From positions 1 to 60,099 of the forward strand of contig CAITIX010000449.1 of assembly GCA_903892565.1 (NCBI GenBank): a stretch of 60,099 nucleotides of DNA, in the 5' to 3' direction. The notes under the pieces were generated by a model. The model had not been told where the DNA came from. It ran no database searches and saw nothing but the letters and a program-made list of their open reading frames with translations. Positions 17,205 through 25,984 of the stretch are shown here, piece by piece (positions within the stretch are counted from its first letter, which is position 1; every line of letters starts with the position of its first letter). This DNA is from an uncultured Acidobacteriia bacterium (lineage in GTDB: Bacteria > Acidobacteriota > Terriglobia > Bryobacterales > Bryobacteraceae). The position numbers and the translations under genes were made by a program.

Positions 17205-19451
17205 TTAGAAGAAATGCCCAAGCTGGAAATACCACTTGCGATGGCCTGCGTCGCCCATAGCGCCGCCGACGAACAAAGGCCCAAGGAACGTTCTCACAAT
17301 CACCCCAGCGTTGGCGTCCATCGGGAGGGCCGTGGCCCCCTTCACGCCGTACATCTTGGCGAATTCATAGTCCGCAAATAGATAAACACGGCCGTCGGTG
17401 AGCAGGGCAGGCGCGTGAATCTGCCTGAGAAATCCCACACGGCCAAGAAAATATTGATTGCCGAAAAGTTCGTTCATTCCGTACGCGCTCAGGCGTTGCG
17501 GCCCACCCAAAAAGAAAAATGGTAGTCCGGCATTGTGCGTATTGAAAATCGTTCCGCCTTCCACGCTCACAAAACTTGTGCTTAGCGCGCCGAGTGGCTG
17601 AAACAAAGTGCTCTTCACGTCGAGTGCGGGGCCGGACCCACCGGAGCCAGGATTGGCATCCACCCAGCGCATGCTCGCGTGCGCGAGTAGCCCAATGTGC
17701 GGCACAACTTCGTCATCCACATGGTCATATGAAAAGGAAAGATGAGCGGCGCCGTACCGTCCAGCGAGCGTCGGAAATGCCGACGTATCGCCGACGCGGG
17801 ACGTAGTGCTCAGATAACTGGATTCATATCCAAGCCGCACTTCGCCCGTATTGGCGATACTGTAACCAAAATCCAATCCGCCGCCGGAATTGTGTTCTCG
17901 ATCAAATGCGACGATCTTTGAGCCGTGATAGAAATCCAGCGGACGATTTTCGGCAAACGCATAAGGCGCGACAAACCAACTGCTCAACGGAGTGATCGGA
18001 TGAATGTACTCGCTGCGAACACCATATGTGGTTCCGAGCTCCACATCGTTCCGCCACTCGGAGCGAAATCCTCCGAAATCCGAAAAGACCACGCGTGCTT
18101 TGAAGCCAAATCGGGTGTTCAGATAGTCTGAGCCGTCAAGGTCGATTGACGGCTGCAACGTGGGCGGACGAGCATTGGATTGTTGAACGTAAATCGCCAG
18201 TCCGGGCTTGCTGTCGCGTTCGATCACCGCATAGGATATGTACGAAAATACGCCCATGCCCATGATCTTCCGGATCTGCTCTTCAACCCGCTGCGGATCA
18301 AGCGGCTTGCCGATCTGATCGGCAAAATAGCTACGCAGCTCGTCGGTAAGTTTGGAATTCTTCCTCCCCGCGCCTCGCGCCTTCTCGAGACCTTCGACGG
18401 AAACAAACTGCGGCTCGGGTAGCGCGGTCTTTCGTCTGGACTCTCTTCTTTGTAGGAAGGCAAGCCAATCAGAGTCGTCCAGCGCGAACTTCGCGAGCAG
18501 TGTCTTCCTCTTCTCCGCGCCCTCAATTCCATGATTCATGATCTCCACGGAGCGTGAAAAATCGCTGACGGTATAGCCGGCCAAATTCACGGAGATCAGC
18601 ATGTCCGCCGCCTCGATGTTGTGTCTTTCGTTCGCCGCGATCACGGCGCTCAGCGAGCGGTTGAGAACGTCGAGCGCGGTATGAGGTTTATTCGGATCAT
18701 ACGGATCCTGGGTCAGGTAGACGGCAATGACAATATCCGCACCCATCGCCTTCACCAGATCGACGCGCAAATTATTGAGCAGACCACCGTCTACGTATTC
18801 GTGGGTTTCAACGCCGCCTACCGCTTTGAGCTCGGGGTCATAGTATCCAGGGATGGACATGGTTGCGCGCAGCGCTGGCTCCAGCGGCCCTGCGTTGAAT
18901 ACCTGCTGTTTGGCCGAGACCAGATCCGTGGCCACGCAGCGAAACGGCGTGGGCAGATCGTTGAAACTCGTCATCGTGCCATAAGGCAACGCGATCTCGC
19001 TGAGCAGCAGATCGAGTTCTTGCCCGGAGTTCAAACCGCTCGGGAGAATCAGCCCGTGGCGAAGCCCCAGCACCGTGGTGTTGCCCAAAGCGCGGGTATC
19101 TTCCTTGCGGCGGAACGCCATGCTCTTGTAATCGACTGGGCCGTTGACCAACTTATTCCAGTCGAGCTCCACGACTTTGCGGCGCATCTCCGGCGCGGTC
19201 ATCCCGGATGCATAGAAGCCTCCGACCAGCCCACCCATGCTGGTTCCAGCGACATAATCGATGGGGATGTGGTGCTGCTCAAACCACTCGATCACTCCCA
19301 CGTGCGCCAGGGCGAGCGCGCCGCCGCCTTCGAGCGCCAGTCCGATCGTAGGTCGAGGCTTTGCATCGTTCCGTGCACCTTGTGCACAAGCCAGCGGCAA
19401 CGAAATGCAGACCACTAGTGCAGCGGTTACGACACTGGATATTTTCGGCAC
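17205..19451 (-). CDS. Patatin-like phospholipase fused to an outer-membrane beta-barrel (type Vd-like)
   Basis: A 748-residue protein starting with GTG. After a signal peptide (to about residue 24, ACAQ) comes the patatin domain: LEGGGALALAHVGVIEW forms the oxyanion hole, GTSMGG carries the nucleophile serine and EYVDGGLLNN the aspartate, so the dyad is intact. Residues 370-430 resemble a POTRA linker and residues 430-748 a BamA/TamA (surface antigen D15) barrel ending in phenylalanine (FQLGHFF). This layout is that of PlpD-type proteins, in which the barrel sits in the outer membrane. Lipase action on phospholipids is expected. No close partner gene. Confidence 0.88.
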   Translation of the reverse strand: MPKISSVVTAALVVCISLPLACAQGARNDAKPRPTIGLALEGGGALALAHVGVIEWFEQHHIPIDYVAGTSMGGLVGGFYASGMTAPEMRRKVVELDWNKLVNGPVDYKSMAFRRKEDTRALGNTTVLGLRHGLILPSGLNSGQELDLLLSEIALPYGTMTSFNDLPTPFRCVATDLVSAKQQVFNAGPLEPALRATMSIPGYYDPELKAVGGVETHEYVDGGLLNNLRVDLVKAMGADIVIAVYLTQDPYDPNKPHTALDVLNRSLSAVIAANERHNIEAADMLISVNLAGYTVSDFSRSVEIMNHGIEGAEKRKTLLAKFALDDSDWLAFLQRRESRRKTALPEPQFVSVEGLEKARGAGRKNSKLTDELRSYFADQIGKPLDPQRVEEQIRKIMGMGVFSYISYAVIERDSKPGLAIYVQQSNARPPTLQPSIDLDGSDYLNTRFGFKARVVFSDFGGFRSEWRNDVELGTTYGVRSEYIHPITPLSSWFVAPYAFAENRPLDFYHGSKIVAFDREHNSGGGLDFGYSIANTGEVRLGYESSYLSTTSRVGDTSAFPTLAGRYGAAHLSFSYDHVDDEVVPHIGLLAHASMRWVDANPGSGGSGPALDVKSTLFQPLGALSTSFVSVEGGTIFNTHNAGLPFFFLGGPQRLSAYGMNELFGNQYFLGRVGFLRQIHAPALLTDGRVYLFADYEFAKMYGVKGATALPMDANAGVIVRTFLGPLFVGGAMGDAGHRKWYFQLGHFF

Positions 19452-19580
19452 GATTTGAAAGAGAACGGATCGGTGAATTTGTTCGCCACGCGAGCCCTTT
19501 CCATTCTCGCTTAAAACAATTCACCGCACCGACCGCGAGCTCCCGCATCGCGCATCCACGCGCTCTGTTTTCCTCCCGAA

Positions 19581-21329
19581 TCACAGCGGCAACTGAACAA
19601 AAAAGCAGGCTCCGCTGCCTGCGTCGGCCCCGACCCATAAGTCTCCACCATGATCCAGAACAGTTTGACGTGAGAACGCAAGTCCCAATCCGACGCCGTG
19701 TTTCTTTCCGCCTGTCACGAAGGGCTGAAACAGATGCGGCCGGATTTGCGGCGAGATACCGGGCCCCGTGTCTCGAACCTGGATGATCGCCTTACGATCG
19801 GAAACCTCGGCTGAAATCGAAAGATGGCCGCCACCAGGCATCGCGCTCAGCGCGTTGTCGATCAAATTCAGGAAGACACGCTCCATGCGGGCCCGTTGGA
19901 GCGGGAGTTCAATCTCCTCCGGCAAATCGATCTGAACGGCGACGGCTTGTGCCTCGGCCGTACTCGAGTAGACTTCATAGGCGGCGCCGATGATTTCCTT
20001 GAGGCGGCACATCTCCGCCCCCGTGCTCTTTCCTCCGCCGGCGTCGACCAACTCCTGCAAGAGTTGCTGCATACGGCGCGAGGAGCGATAAATGTTTCCA
20101 GCGAGGCGTTGTACCTGTTCGGAGGACAAAGCGCCATCGATTAACATTTCCGCGCCTCCGTAAATGGCAGCCAGCGGATTTCGCAAATCGTGGACAATCG
20201 ACGTCGAGAGGCGGCCGATGGTGGCGATGCGCTCCTGCCGGATCAACTCCTGGCGGCCCTGTTGAATGGAAGCGCACATCGCATTGAACGCTCTGGCCAG
20301 CCGCCCCAGTTCGTCCTGATCGTCCACTTCGGGCCGGGCCAGCGGAACGCGATAGGCGTAATTTCCACGCGAAACCTCGGCAGCGGCGCGATCCAGTTCC
20401 AACACCGGCTTGAGAATCCGGCGGGCCAGGTTGTAGGTGAGCCAGAGACCCAACAACACGGCGATCAGCCAGAGCGCAACAATCGTTCTCCGCAGGACGG
20501 CGATATGTTGTAGCGCGCTGCCAAAAGAACGGAGGATTCGCAACTCTCCAATGGCGTTCCCTTGTACGTCCACCAGGGGAGTACCCAGCATGGTGTATTG
20601 ACTGCCGTTGGTGTCGATCCTTCTGGGTCCACTCCGCAAATCGTAAGGCTGCTGCAGTTGCGCGTTCGCCGCGGCATTCAACGTGGACGCGATCACTTGC
20701 CCTCCGGAAAGAAAACAAAAATCGCTTCCGCCGGTAGCTTCCTTAAGGCCGCGCACGAGTTCTTGCGTAACGGGGTAGCCCGCCACTAAGACGTTTAAGA
20801 GCCCCAGGCTCGCCCCGGTTTGCACGTACACCGGCGTCACGACGATCTGATACAGCCGTCCCCCGGCCATCATGAATCCGGACGCCTGCTTGGGAAAACT
20901 TTTGGCCGCTTGGCCCACCACGGGAAGATTGTGCCGCAGATCGTCCGCCAACGCTCCGCCCAAAGAAGCAATCACTTTGCCATTCGGATCCGTGACCACG
21001 AAGATGGCGTCCTGGCTCGAGATTCTGCTCCACAGTTCAGATGCGGTATCGCGAATGGTGGCTTCATCGCCAGTGCCGAACGCGGCGCGCACGTCCGACA
21101 TGTGGCTGAGAACGAGAGTGACCGATGCCAGCAGATCCGCACGCGAACGCCATAGCGAGTCGTAGGCGTGGAAGCTCGCCTGTACTTCTTCATCGACGCT
21201 CTGCGTCATCGCTCGCGTGGCATTGTCCTGAACAATCCAGCCCATGACAGCGAACAGTAGCGTCAACGCAATGGACGTGGAGAGCAGAATTCTCCACAGC
21301 AGTGACAAACGTGAGAGTCGCGCCAGCAT
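19581..21329 (-). CDS. Membrane sensor histidine kinase
   Basis: A 582-residue kinase. A first span (10-32), a long periplasmic sensor region (about 33-280) resembling a double-Cache-type domain (IFVVTDPNGKVIASLGG, YQIVVTPVYVQ), a second span near 285-305, a HAMP segment (RRILKPVLELDRAAAEVSRGNY) and the kinase core follow. The phospho-acceptor histidine is in SIVHDLRNPLAAI, N box NLIDNAL, G boxes DTGPGIS and HGVGLGLA. It is the last gene of the operon led by the OmpR-type regulator; its ATG overlaps the preceding stop by one base (TAATG). The cupredoxin and porin beside it suggest that it senses an envelope or redox signal. Confidence 0.88.
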   Translation of the reverse strand: MLARLSRLSLLWRILLSTSIALTLLFAVMGWIVQDNATRAMTQSVDEEVQASFHAYDSLWRSRADLLASVTLVLSHMSDVRAAFGTGDEATIRDTASELWSRISSQDAIFVVTDPNGKVIASLGGALADDLRHNLPVVGQAAKSFPKQASGFMMAGGRLYQIVVTPVYVQTGASLGLLNVLVAGYPVTQELVRGLKEATGGSDFCFLSGGQVIASTLNAAANAQLQQPYDLRSGPRRIDTNGSQYTMLGTPLVDVQGNAIGELRILRSFGSALQHIAVLRRTIVALWLIAVLLGLWLTYNLARRILKPVLELDRAAAEVSRGNYAYRVPLARPEVDDQDELGRLARAFNAMCASIQQGRQELIRQERIATIGRLSTSIVHDLRNPLAAIYGGAEMLIDGALSSEQVQRLAGNIYRSSRRMQQLLQELVDAGGGKSTGAEMCRLKEIIGAAYEVYSSTAEAQAVAVQIDLPEEIELPLQRARMERVFLNLIDNALSAMPGGGHLSISAEVSDRKAIIQVRDTGPGISPQIRPHLFQPFVTGGKKHGVGLGLAFSRQTVLDHGGDLWVGADAGSGACFFVQLPL

Positions 21330-22102
21330 TATTTTCTTGCAGCCGGATAGATCACGTGCTCGTCCATCTCGGGACCGTAATCCTGGCCAAACTTATTCTT
21401 GTGCGGAATCGAAAGATAACCCGCTTCGGAAATCGTCAACGGAGGGACGCTCAACGGCTCGGTGCCCACCGTAATGGTGCGCGTCAGCGCCTGCAAGGTC
21501 GCATCCGACGATCGTTCGTGCACCACGCGCAGTTTGTAATCGCCGGGCGGCACGTCGGCAAGCCGGAACGATCCATCACTCCTGGTCACGCCGAAATAGG
21601 GAGTTGCCAGCACCACGATCATCGCGCTCATCGAGGAATGAATATTGCAGAAGACGCGCACGACTCCTTCGCGCGAGAAGCGCACCGAGCGCAGCGTGCC
21701 CGGCGGATACAAGCCGACGTCAAAACTCTGCCCGCTATAACTCGAAAACGCATTGTGGAAGATGGGATCGAGATTTGGGAAATCCACGAACGTGCCCGCG
21801 GGAATCGCCAGCACATGCGGAGAGAACGTCTTGTCTTTTTGTTGGATCACGGCATGTTTCGCGTTCGCGCGTGGCTCCGACTGTTTTGGTTGGTCCTGGG
21901 AAACGGGCGTCAGCGAGATGACGACGCCAGCGTAGTCCTGGCGACTTCGGACTCCCGGATCCCGCGAATCGCGCAACTCCACCTTGCCGGCGACGGTCGC
22001 CGCTGCCAGCGTCCCAGAGAGGCCCATGCCCATGCCGACGCACAGCAGCGCAGCCTGACAAAGCATCGTGAGTTTAGAAAAGATAGGCCAATGCAAGGTC
22101 AT
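21329..22102 (-). CDS. Secreted cupredoxin (methylamine-utilization-like blue copper protein)
   Basis: A 257-residue exported protein. I prefer the first ATG because it supplies the only basic residue of the signal peptide; M13 is an alternative. The domain shows VDFPNLDPIFHNAFS and GVVRVFCNIHSSMSAMI, giving the His...Cys-x-x-His...Met ligands of a type 1 copper site. A C-terminal carboxypeptidase-regulatory-like segment (SFRLADVPPGDYKLRVVHE) follows. Relatives are often labelled methylamine utilization protein without evidence for that pathway. It overlaps the porin gene by 29 bases, and the kinase gene begins at its stop. Confidence 0.8.
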   Translation of the reverse strand: MTLHWPIFSKLTMLCQAALLCVGMGMGLSGTLAAATVAGKVELRDSRDPGVRSRQDYAGVVISLTPVSQDQPKQSEPRANAKHAVIQQKDKTFSPHVLAIPAGTFVDFPNLDPIFHNAFSSYSGQSFDVGLYPPGTLRSVRFSREGVVRVFCNIHSSMSAMIVVLATPYFGVTRSDGSFRLADVPPGDYKLRVVHERSSDATLQALTRTITVGTEPLSVPPLTISEAGYLSIPHKNKFGQDYGPEMDEHVIYPAARK

Positions 22103-23453
22103 AATGATTCGCCCGGCGCGTGATCAAATCCAGATAGTTGGTTCGCACCTGCGATGCCTCCACTCCCAGCAGTACGTTCGACCCCAGCCGGTAGACCAAG
22201 TTTCCGGCAAAAGAGAAATTGCGCGTAATTTCACCACGCAGGAGATCCTGCGGACGATTGCTTTCCTGCCCGCCATAGGCGTGGACGGTGAGGCGACGCG
22301 TCAACGCATAAGAGACTTGCGTCCATCCGCCTTCCGTCCCCACGGGCTGTATTCTTCCGTTACCGAAAATAGTGAACCCTTGGCGGAGCGCACCGATTCC
22401 TGCGGCGTTTTCTCCCGTGAAGAACATGCCTGTCCATTGTAGTTTCGCAACCGGCTGAATCATCCAATCCACGGAGAACAGGTGCGAGGCAACGGAGGCG
22501 CCCGCCACATGCGTCTGACTTTCGTGGAAGCCGGGAGCAATCTCGATTCGCGCTGCGCGCCCCAGGTTTCGCCAGAATTCGAAGCGTCCTTGTAGGGCGG
22601 CTCTCCCGGTGACAAGCGAAGCCGCATTCGCGCCCGCGCTGGCGACCGGTTCACTGGTTTCGTAGACTCCCACCTGTGCGCGGAGCCCGGTGTTTTCGTC
22701 AAATTCGAAACGCTGTTCGAAGCGAGCTTGTGGTTGCCACAACCAGGGATTGCCGGAGCCCGTCAGTGGAGAGAACGCCACTTGCGCCAGCGAAGTGGGA
22801 TCGCGCGGAGAAATAATGGGCTTGTCCTGACCAAGAATGACGCTTTGATTCTTCCAATCCACGCGGATGGTTGCGACGCGCAGGCGCACGAGATGATTGA
22901 GTGAATTGCTGCTGCCACCCCACAGATCCAATCGGATGTCGCCGCTCACTTGTCCTTTCCCAAGAACGTGAGGACCTTGAAACGCTAATCCGACAATGCT
23001 TTGGCTGAGACTCGCGCCATTGCCGGATACAGTATCGGTAGGCGCGGCCGCCACCGGATCCTGCTGCCCACCGTTGGCGCGACTGTTCAGGAATGCGTTG
23101 AACAAAAGCATCCCGGTTAGCGTCACCGGCAAGCGCTGCGACGATTGCACCCTGGTCATCGCGAGATCTTCCACGCGGCGCTCCTGCACAGCCACGCGCT
23201 CTTCGAGCGGCGCCGATGGCGCTTCGCTCGCGACGTCATTCGCTGTGGTACTAGCAGCGGCAGCCGGTGGAGCGGAACTGCCAGGGACCGTCGCAAGTGC
23301 TTCGCGCAAGCTACGCACTTCTGCCGCAAGATTGCGGTTTTCCATCTCCAGGCGGTCCATTCGTTCCAGGATTTGCTGCCACTCCGCCGCTTGCTGCGCG
23401 GAAAGAGCGGCCGAACTCAGTGTTAATAGGAAGAGCCAAGATCTAATGTGCAT
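22074..23453 (-). CDS. Outer-membrane porin-like protein with N-terminal coiled coil
   Basis: A 459-residue protein with signal peptide (to SAQ, residue 19), a heptad-patterned coiled coil at about 21-55 (WQQILERMDRLEMENRNLAAEVRSL begins it), an Ala/Pro-rich linker and a beta-barrel of about 350 residues ending in phenylalanine (YDLALAYLF), as outer-membrane proteins do. The layout resembles DcaP-type porins (coiled coil plus barrel; SLSQSIVGLAFQGP). It probably admits a small solute. The start overlaps the preceding receiver gene by 11 bases, firm evidence of one operon with both regulators, the cupredoxin and the kinase. Confidence 0.75.
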   Translation of the reverse strand: MHIRSWLFLLTLSSAALSAQQAAEWQQILERMDRLEMENRNLAAEVRSLREALATVPGSSAPPAAAASTTANDVASEAPSAPLEERVAVQERRVEDLAMTRVQSSQRLPVTLTGMLLFNAFLNSRANGGQQDPVAAAPTDTVSGNGASLSQSIVGLAFQGPHVLGKGQVSGDIRLDLWGGSSNSLNHLVRLRVATIRVDWKNQSVILGQDKPIISPRDPTSLAQVAFSPLTGSGNPWLWQPQARFEQRFEFDENTGLRAQVGVYETSEPVASAGANAASLVTGRAALQGRFEFWRNLGRAARIEIAPGFHESQTHVAGASVASHLFSVDWMIQPVAKLQWTGMFFTGENAAGIGALRQGFTIFGNGRIQPVGTEGGWTQVSYALTRRLTVHAYGGQESNRPQDLLRGEITRNFSFAGNLVYRLGSNVLLGVEASQVRTNYLDLITRRANHYDLALAYLF

Positions 23454-23817
23454 CGATGAGTTGCTCCAACTGGCGGCACACCGCAGCAGGCGAATACGGT
23501 TTCGTGAAATAAGCGTTGGCGCCGCTTCCGGCGAGCCGGGTCAGCGTGCCTGGATCGTTATCTCCGCTAATCACCAGAATCGGAAGCGCGAACAGCCGGG
23601 GATGCGAACGGACGAACGCAATCAGCTCGAACCCGTCCATTTGCGCGAGGTGTAAATCCGTGACCAGCGCGCAAACCTCATCCGTCGCCAGACACTCCAG
23701 CGCGCGCTCGGCGGTACAGACGGAGCGCACGCCAAACTTCGGCAATTTTGTCAATGCGACTTCGAGTGCGTCACGGCAGACGTCGGTGTCTTCCACGACC
23801 AAAATCGTACGTGTCAT
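23443..23817 (-). CDS. Single-domain response regulator
   Basis: A 124-residue CheY-like receiver with no output domain. Acidic pocket VVEDTD, phospho-aspartate in ALVTDLHLAQMDG, threonine/serine switch in LVISGDN and lysine in YFTKPYSP are present, so it should accept phosphate. It begins 22 bases after the OmpR-type regulator gene and overlaps the porin start. It may act as a phosphate sink or as a relay for the kinase at the end of the operon. Confidence 0.87.
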   Translation of the reverse strand: MTRTILVVEDTDVCRDALEVALTKLPKFGVRSVCTAERALECLATDEVCALVTDLHLAQMDGFELIAFVRSHPRLFALPILVISGDNDPGTLTRLAGSGANAYFTKPYSPAAVCRQLEQLIDAH

Positions 23818-23839
23818 CCATGACCTTCCTGAAGAACCT

Positions 23840-24514
23840 TTACGTCAAGAATCGATATCCGACGCCGTGTACCGTCAAGAAGTGCTCGGGACACGAGGCA
23901 TCGCGCTCTAATTTCTGGCGCAAATGCACAACATGGGCATCCACCGTGCGAGTGTTGGGAAACGATTCATATCCCCAAACCGAATTCAAAATGACGTCGC
24001 GAGAGAGAACGCGATCTGGATTCTGCAGAAAATACGTAAGCAGATTGTATTCCGCACGAGTGAGCTTGAGATCTTCACCGCGCCGTGTCACCACACGCCG
24101 CGTCAGGTCGACTTCGACGTCTCCAAACGCCAGGACTTTCGTTTCTTCCGCGGAGGAGCGCCGGAGAAGCGCACGGATGCGCGCCAATAATTCGCGCGTG
24201 CCGAACGGCTTCACAACGTAATCGTCGGCACCAATTTCCAGCAGCAGCACTTTGTCCATTTCGTCGCCGATCGCGCTCAGCACCATCAGCGGCGTGTTTT
24301 GACCGGCCGCTCGAATCTGCTTGCAAACTTCGACGCCGCCTAAGCCGGGCATGCGCAAATCCACTAGTATCAGCGCTGGCTTTTGCGTGAGCGCAAGCTT
24401 CACCCCGGTTCGGCCATCGGCCGCTAGCGAAGGCCGGAAACCTTCGTTTTCCAGCATGAGACTGATGGTGTCTCGCAACGCCGCATCATCGTCGATCACC
24501 AGCACCGTCTGCAT
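23840..24514 (-). CDS. OmpR/PhoB-family response regulator
   Basis: A 224-residue regulator: receiver domain 1-115 (DDD pocket, phospho-aspartate in LILVDLRMPGLGG, switch LMVLSAIG, lysine in YVVKPFG), then a winged-helix trans_reg_C domain (LTRAEYNLLTYFLQNPDRVLSRDVILNSVWG, DAHVVHLRQKLE). It leads the operon with the single receiver, porin, cupredoxin and kinase. Three TTTACA-type repeats spaced 11 bp lie 73-100 bases upstream of its start, as expected for autoregulation by a regulator of this family. The DNA-binding helix and target are inferred. Confidence 0.9.
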   Translation of the reverse strand: MQTVLVIDDDAALRDTISLMLENEGFRPSLAADGRTGVKLALTQKPALILVDLRMPGLGGVEVCKQIRAAGQNTPLMVLSAIGDEMDKVLLLEIGADDYVVKPFGTRELLARIRALLRRSSAEETKVLAFGDVEVDLTRRVVTRRGEDLKLTRAEYNLLTYFLQNPDRVLSRDVILNSVWGYESFPNTRTVDAHVVHLRQKLERDASCPEHFLTVHGVGYRFLT

Positions 24515-24583
24515 ATTTCCCGTTCATGCTGATTGTACCTGAGCCGTCCTGCCGCAATACGTGGACTCGGGAACTCCCCGCAA

Positions 24584-24614
24584 GTTTTTACAACGTTTTT
24601 ACAAATCCGTAACA
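24584..24614. promoter_or_regulatory. Putative OmpR/PhoB-type operator, three 11-bp repeats
   Basis: GTTTTTACAAC and GTTTTTACAAA follow each other directly, putting TTTACA at 24587 and 24598; a third related GTAACA begins at 24609, again 11 bases on. Direct repeats with one helical turn spacing are how PhoB/OmpR-family dimers and multimers bind. The site lies upstream of the regulator gene of that family. Confidence 0.6.
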
Positions 24615-24990
24615 AGACGTGGCGAAAGTGCCGCGTTTGGCCGCGATCGAAAGATGTAGCCGGCTTCGGCAGCGTACTTGGCGCGGCAAGATGACGTCGA
24701 CCCCTGCGAGGTCAAGTGCCGCGCCTCTGTACACTTCAACCGGGCGCCAACTGGAGGTAGAGCTACCCGGGAACCCTGGAACATCGCACCGGGCACACCT
24801 GCGCGATGTTCGGAACGAACTGTGAAATGCCGATCCGCAAACGGAACGTGGAACATCGAAGCGTGTCGAGGCCCATCTTGATCCATGTGCGTCGAGTATG
24901 AACGTTCTCGTCGGAGATAGCAGCTAGGACACTGCTAATTCTTTGTCAAGAAAATGTGAAGACGGCACCTGAATCGAAACTTCGCCCGCT

Positions 24991-25007
24991 TTTACACACT
25001 TTTTACA
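24991..25007. promoter_or_regulatory. Putative OmpR/PhoB-type operator, two 11-bp repeats
   Basis: TTTACACACTTTTTACA has TTTACA at 24991 and 25002, the same 11-base period as the site near the regulator gene. It lies about 45 bases before the start of the secreted protein gene at 25052, an activator- or repressor-compatible position. Confidence 0.55.
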
Positions 25008-25051
25008 AATTGATTGCGATTAAATGGGCACGGAGTCCAATACTCGAAAGC

Positions 25052-25885
25052 ATGAAACATCTAGCTTTCGTGGCTCTGAATTTTGCGATCTTTGGCACAC
25101 ACCTTTTCGGTCAGTCTACGGAGGCACTGATATTGCCGGATGTAGTTGACGGCGGAGGTTGGCAATCCACCATCGTCCTAACCAATAGCACCGCAGTGCC
25201 GGCGCCCGCGACGCTAATTTTCCATTCCGACACGCAAGGTGGTGGAACGCAACCTTGGACGCCCCCATTTCTGGAAGTCAGTTCCACGTCCGGGATGACG
25301 TTGACGGGAGGCTCTTCGCTGTACGTGCATACGAGAGGAACGGCCGCAGCATTATCGCAAGGCTGGGCCGAGTTGAACGCAAGCGCCGGCATCATGGCCT
25401 ACGTCATCTTCACCAACCGCGTCGCAGGCCGCCAGGATCAGGATGCGACGGCCCAGGCGGTCACCGCATCGAACCGCAGCCTGGTGCCGTATGACGACGC
25501 GTCCGGTTTTGCTACCGCGATCGCCGTGGTGAATCCAACATCTTCCCCGCTCACCATTTCCGTAGGTTTCCGCACCACGATAGGTGGAGTTTCTTTGGGA
25601 ACACTGCCCCCCGTTCCCCCGCAAGGGCACATGACGTTTGCCTTGGCACAACAGTTCCCTGTCATTGCTGGACATGAGGGATTGGCCGAGTTCTACAGCG
25701 CGTCGGGCAACTTTACGATGATTGCGCTGAGATTCAATCCGACCAATTCATCGACAGCGGCGCCCGTTTTTCTGCAGACAGGGTCGCCCCTTATCGCGAC
25801 ACCCCCTGTTGTCGGTCCTGCTCCCGTCGATCCTCCCCCGTATGATCCTTACGGCTATTACGCTATAAAAAGCACGGATCGATAG
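25052..25885 (+). CDS. Secreted protein of unknown function
   Basis: A 277-residue exported protein; the ATG before KHLAFVALNF is chosen because it opens a signal peptide (cleavage near LFGQ). The remainder is predicted beta-rich, with two apparent repeats of a pattern that begins with VVDGGGWQSTIVLTN and AIAVVNPTSSPLTISV and ends in hydrophobic strands, like extracellular adhesion-type domains seen in Acidobacteria. The last 30 residues are proline- and tyrosine-rich. No catalytic motif. An operator-like TTTACA pair upstream suggests control by the adjacent OmpR-type regulator. Confidence 0.6.
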   Translation: MKHLAFVALNFAIFGTHLFGQSTEALILPDVVDGGGWQSTIVLTNSTAVPAPATLIFHSDTQGGGTQPWTPPFLEVSSTSGMTLTGGSSLYVHTRGTAAALSQGWAELNASAGIMAYVIFTNRVAGRQDQDATAQAVTASNRSLVPYDDASGFATAIAVVNPTSSPLTISVGFRTTIGGVSLGTLPPVPPQGHMTFALAQQFPVIAGHEGLAEFYSASGNFTMIALRFNPTNSSTAAPVFLQTGSPLIATPPVVGPAPVDPPPYDPYGYYAIKSTDR

Positions 25886-25984
25886 CACGAGACGAGACTT
25901 GAGCGGACCGAGTTCGGTGCCGATCCTGATACAGACCGGGCCTATCTCGCGCGCGTCGCGGCGTTCGTGGTACAAGTGTCTGGA

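Larger units (their letters stand above)
24515..25051. other. Divergent intergenic region with operators and strong inverted repeats
   Basis: A 537-base gene-free stretch. It holds operator-like repeats at both ends. Its middle (about 24640-24890) is rich in base-pairing potential: GAACATCGC at 24779-24787 pairs with GCGATGTTC at 24803-24811, GGTAG/CTACC pairs just before, and GGAACATCG recurs near 24848. No known riboswitch or RNA family is recognised. A structured RNA or a cluster of protein sites is possible. Confidence 0.45.
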
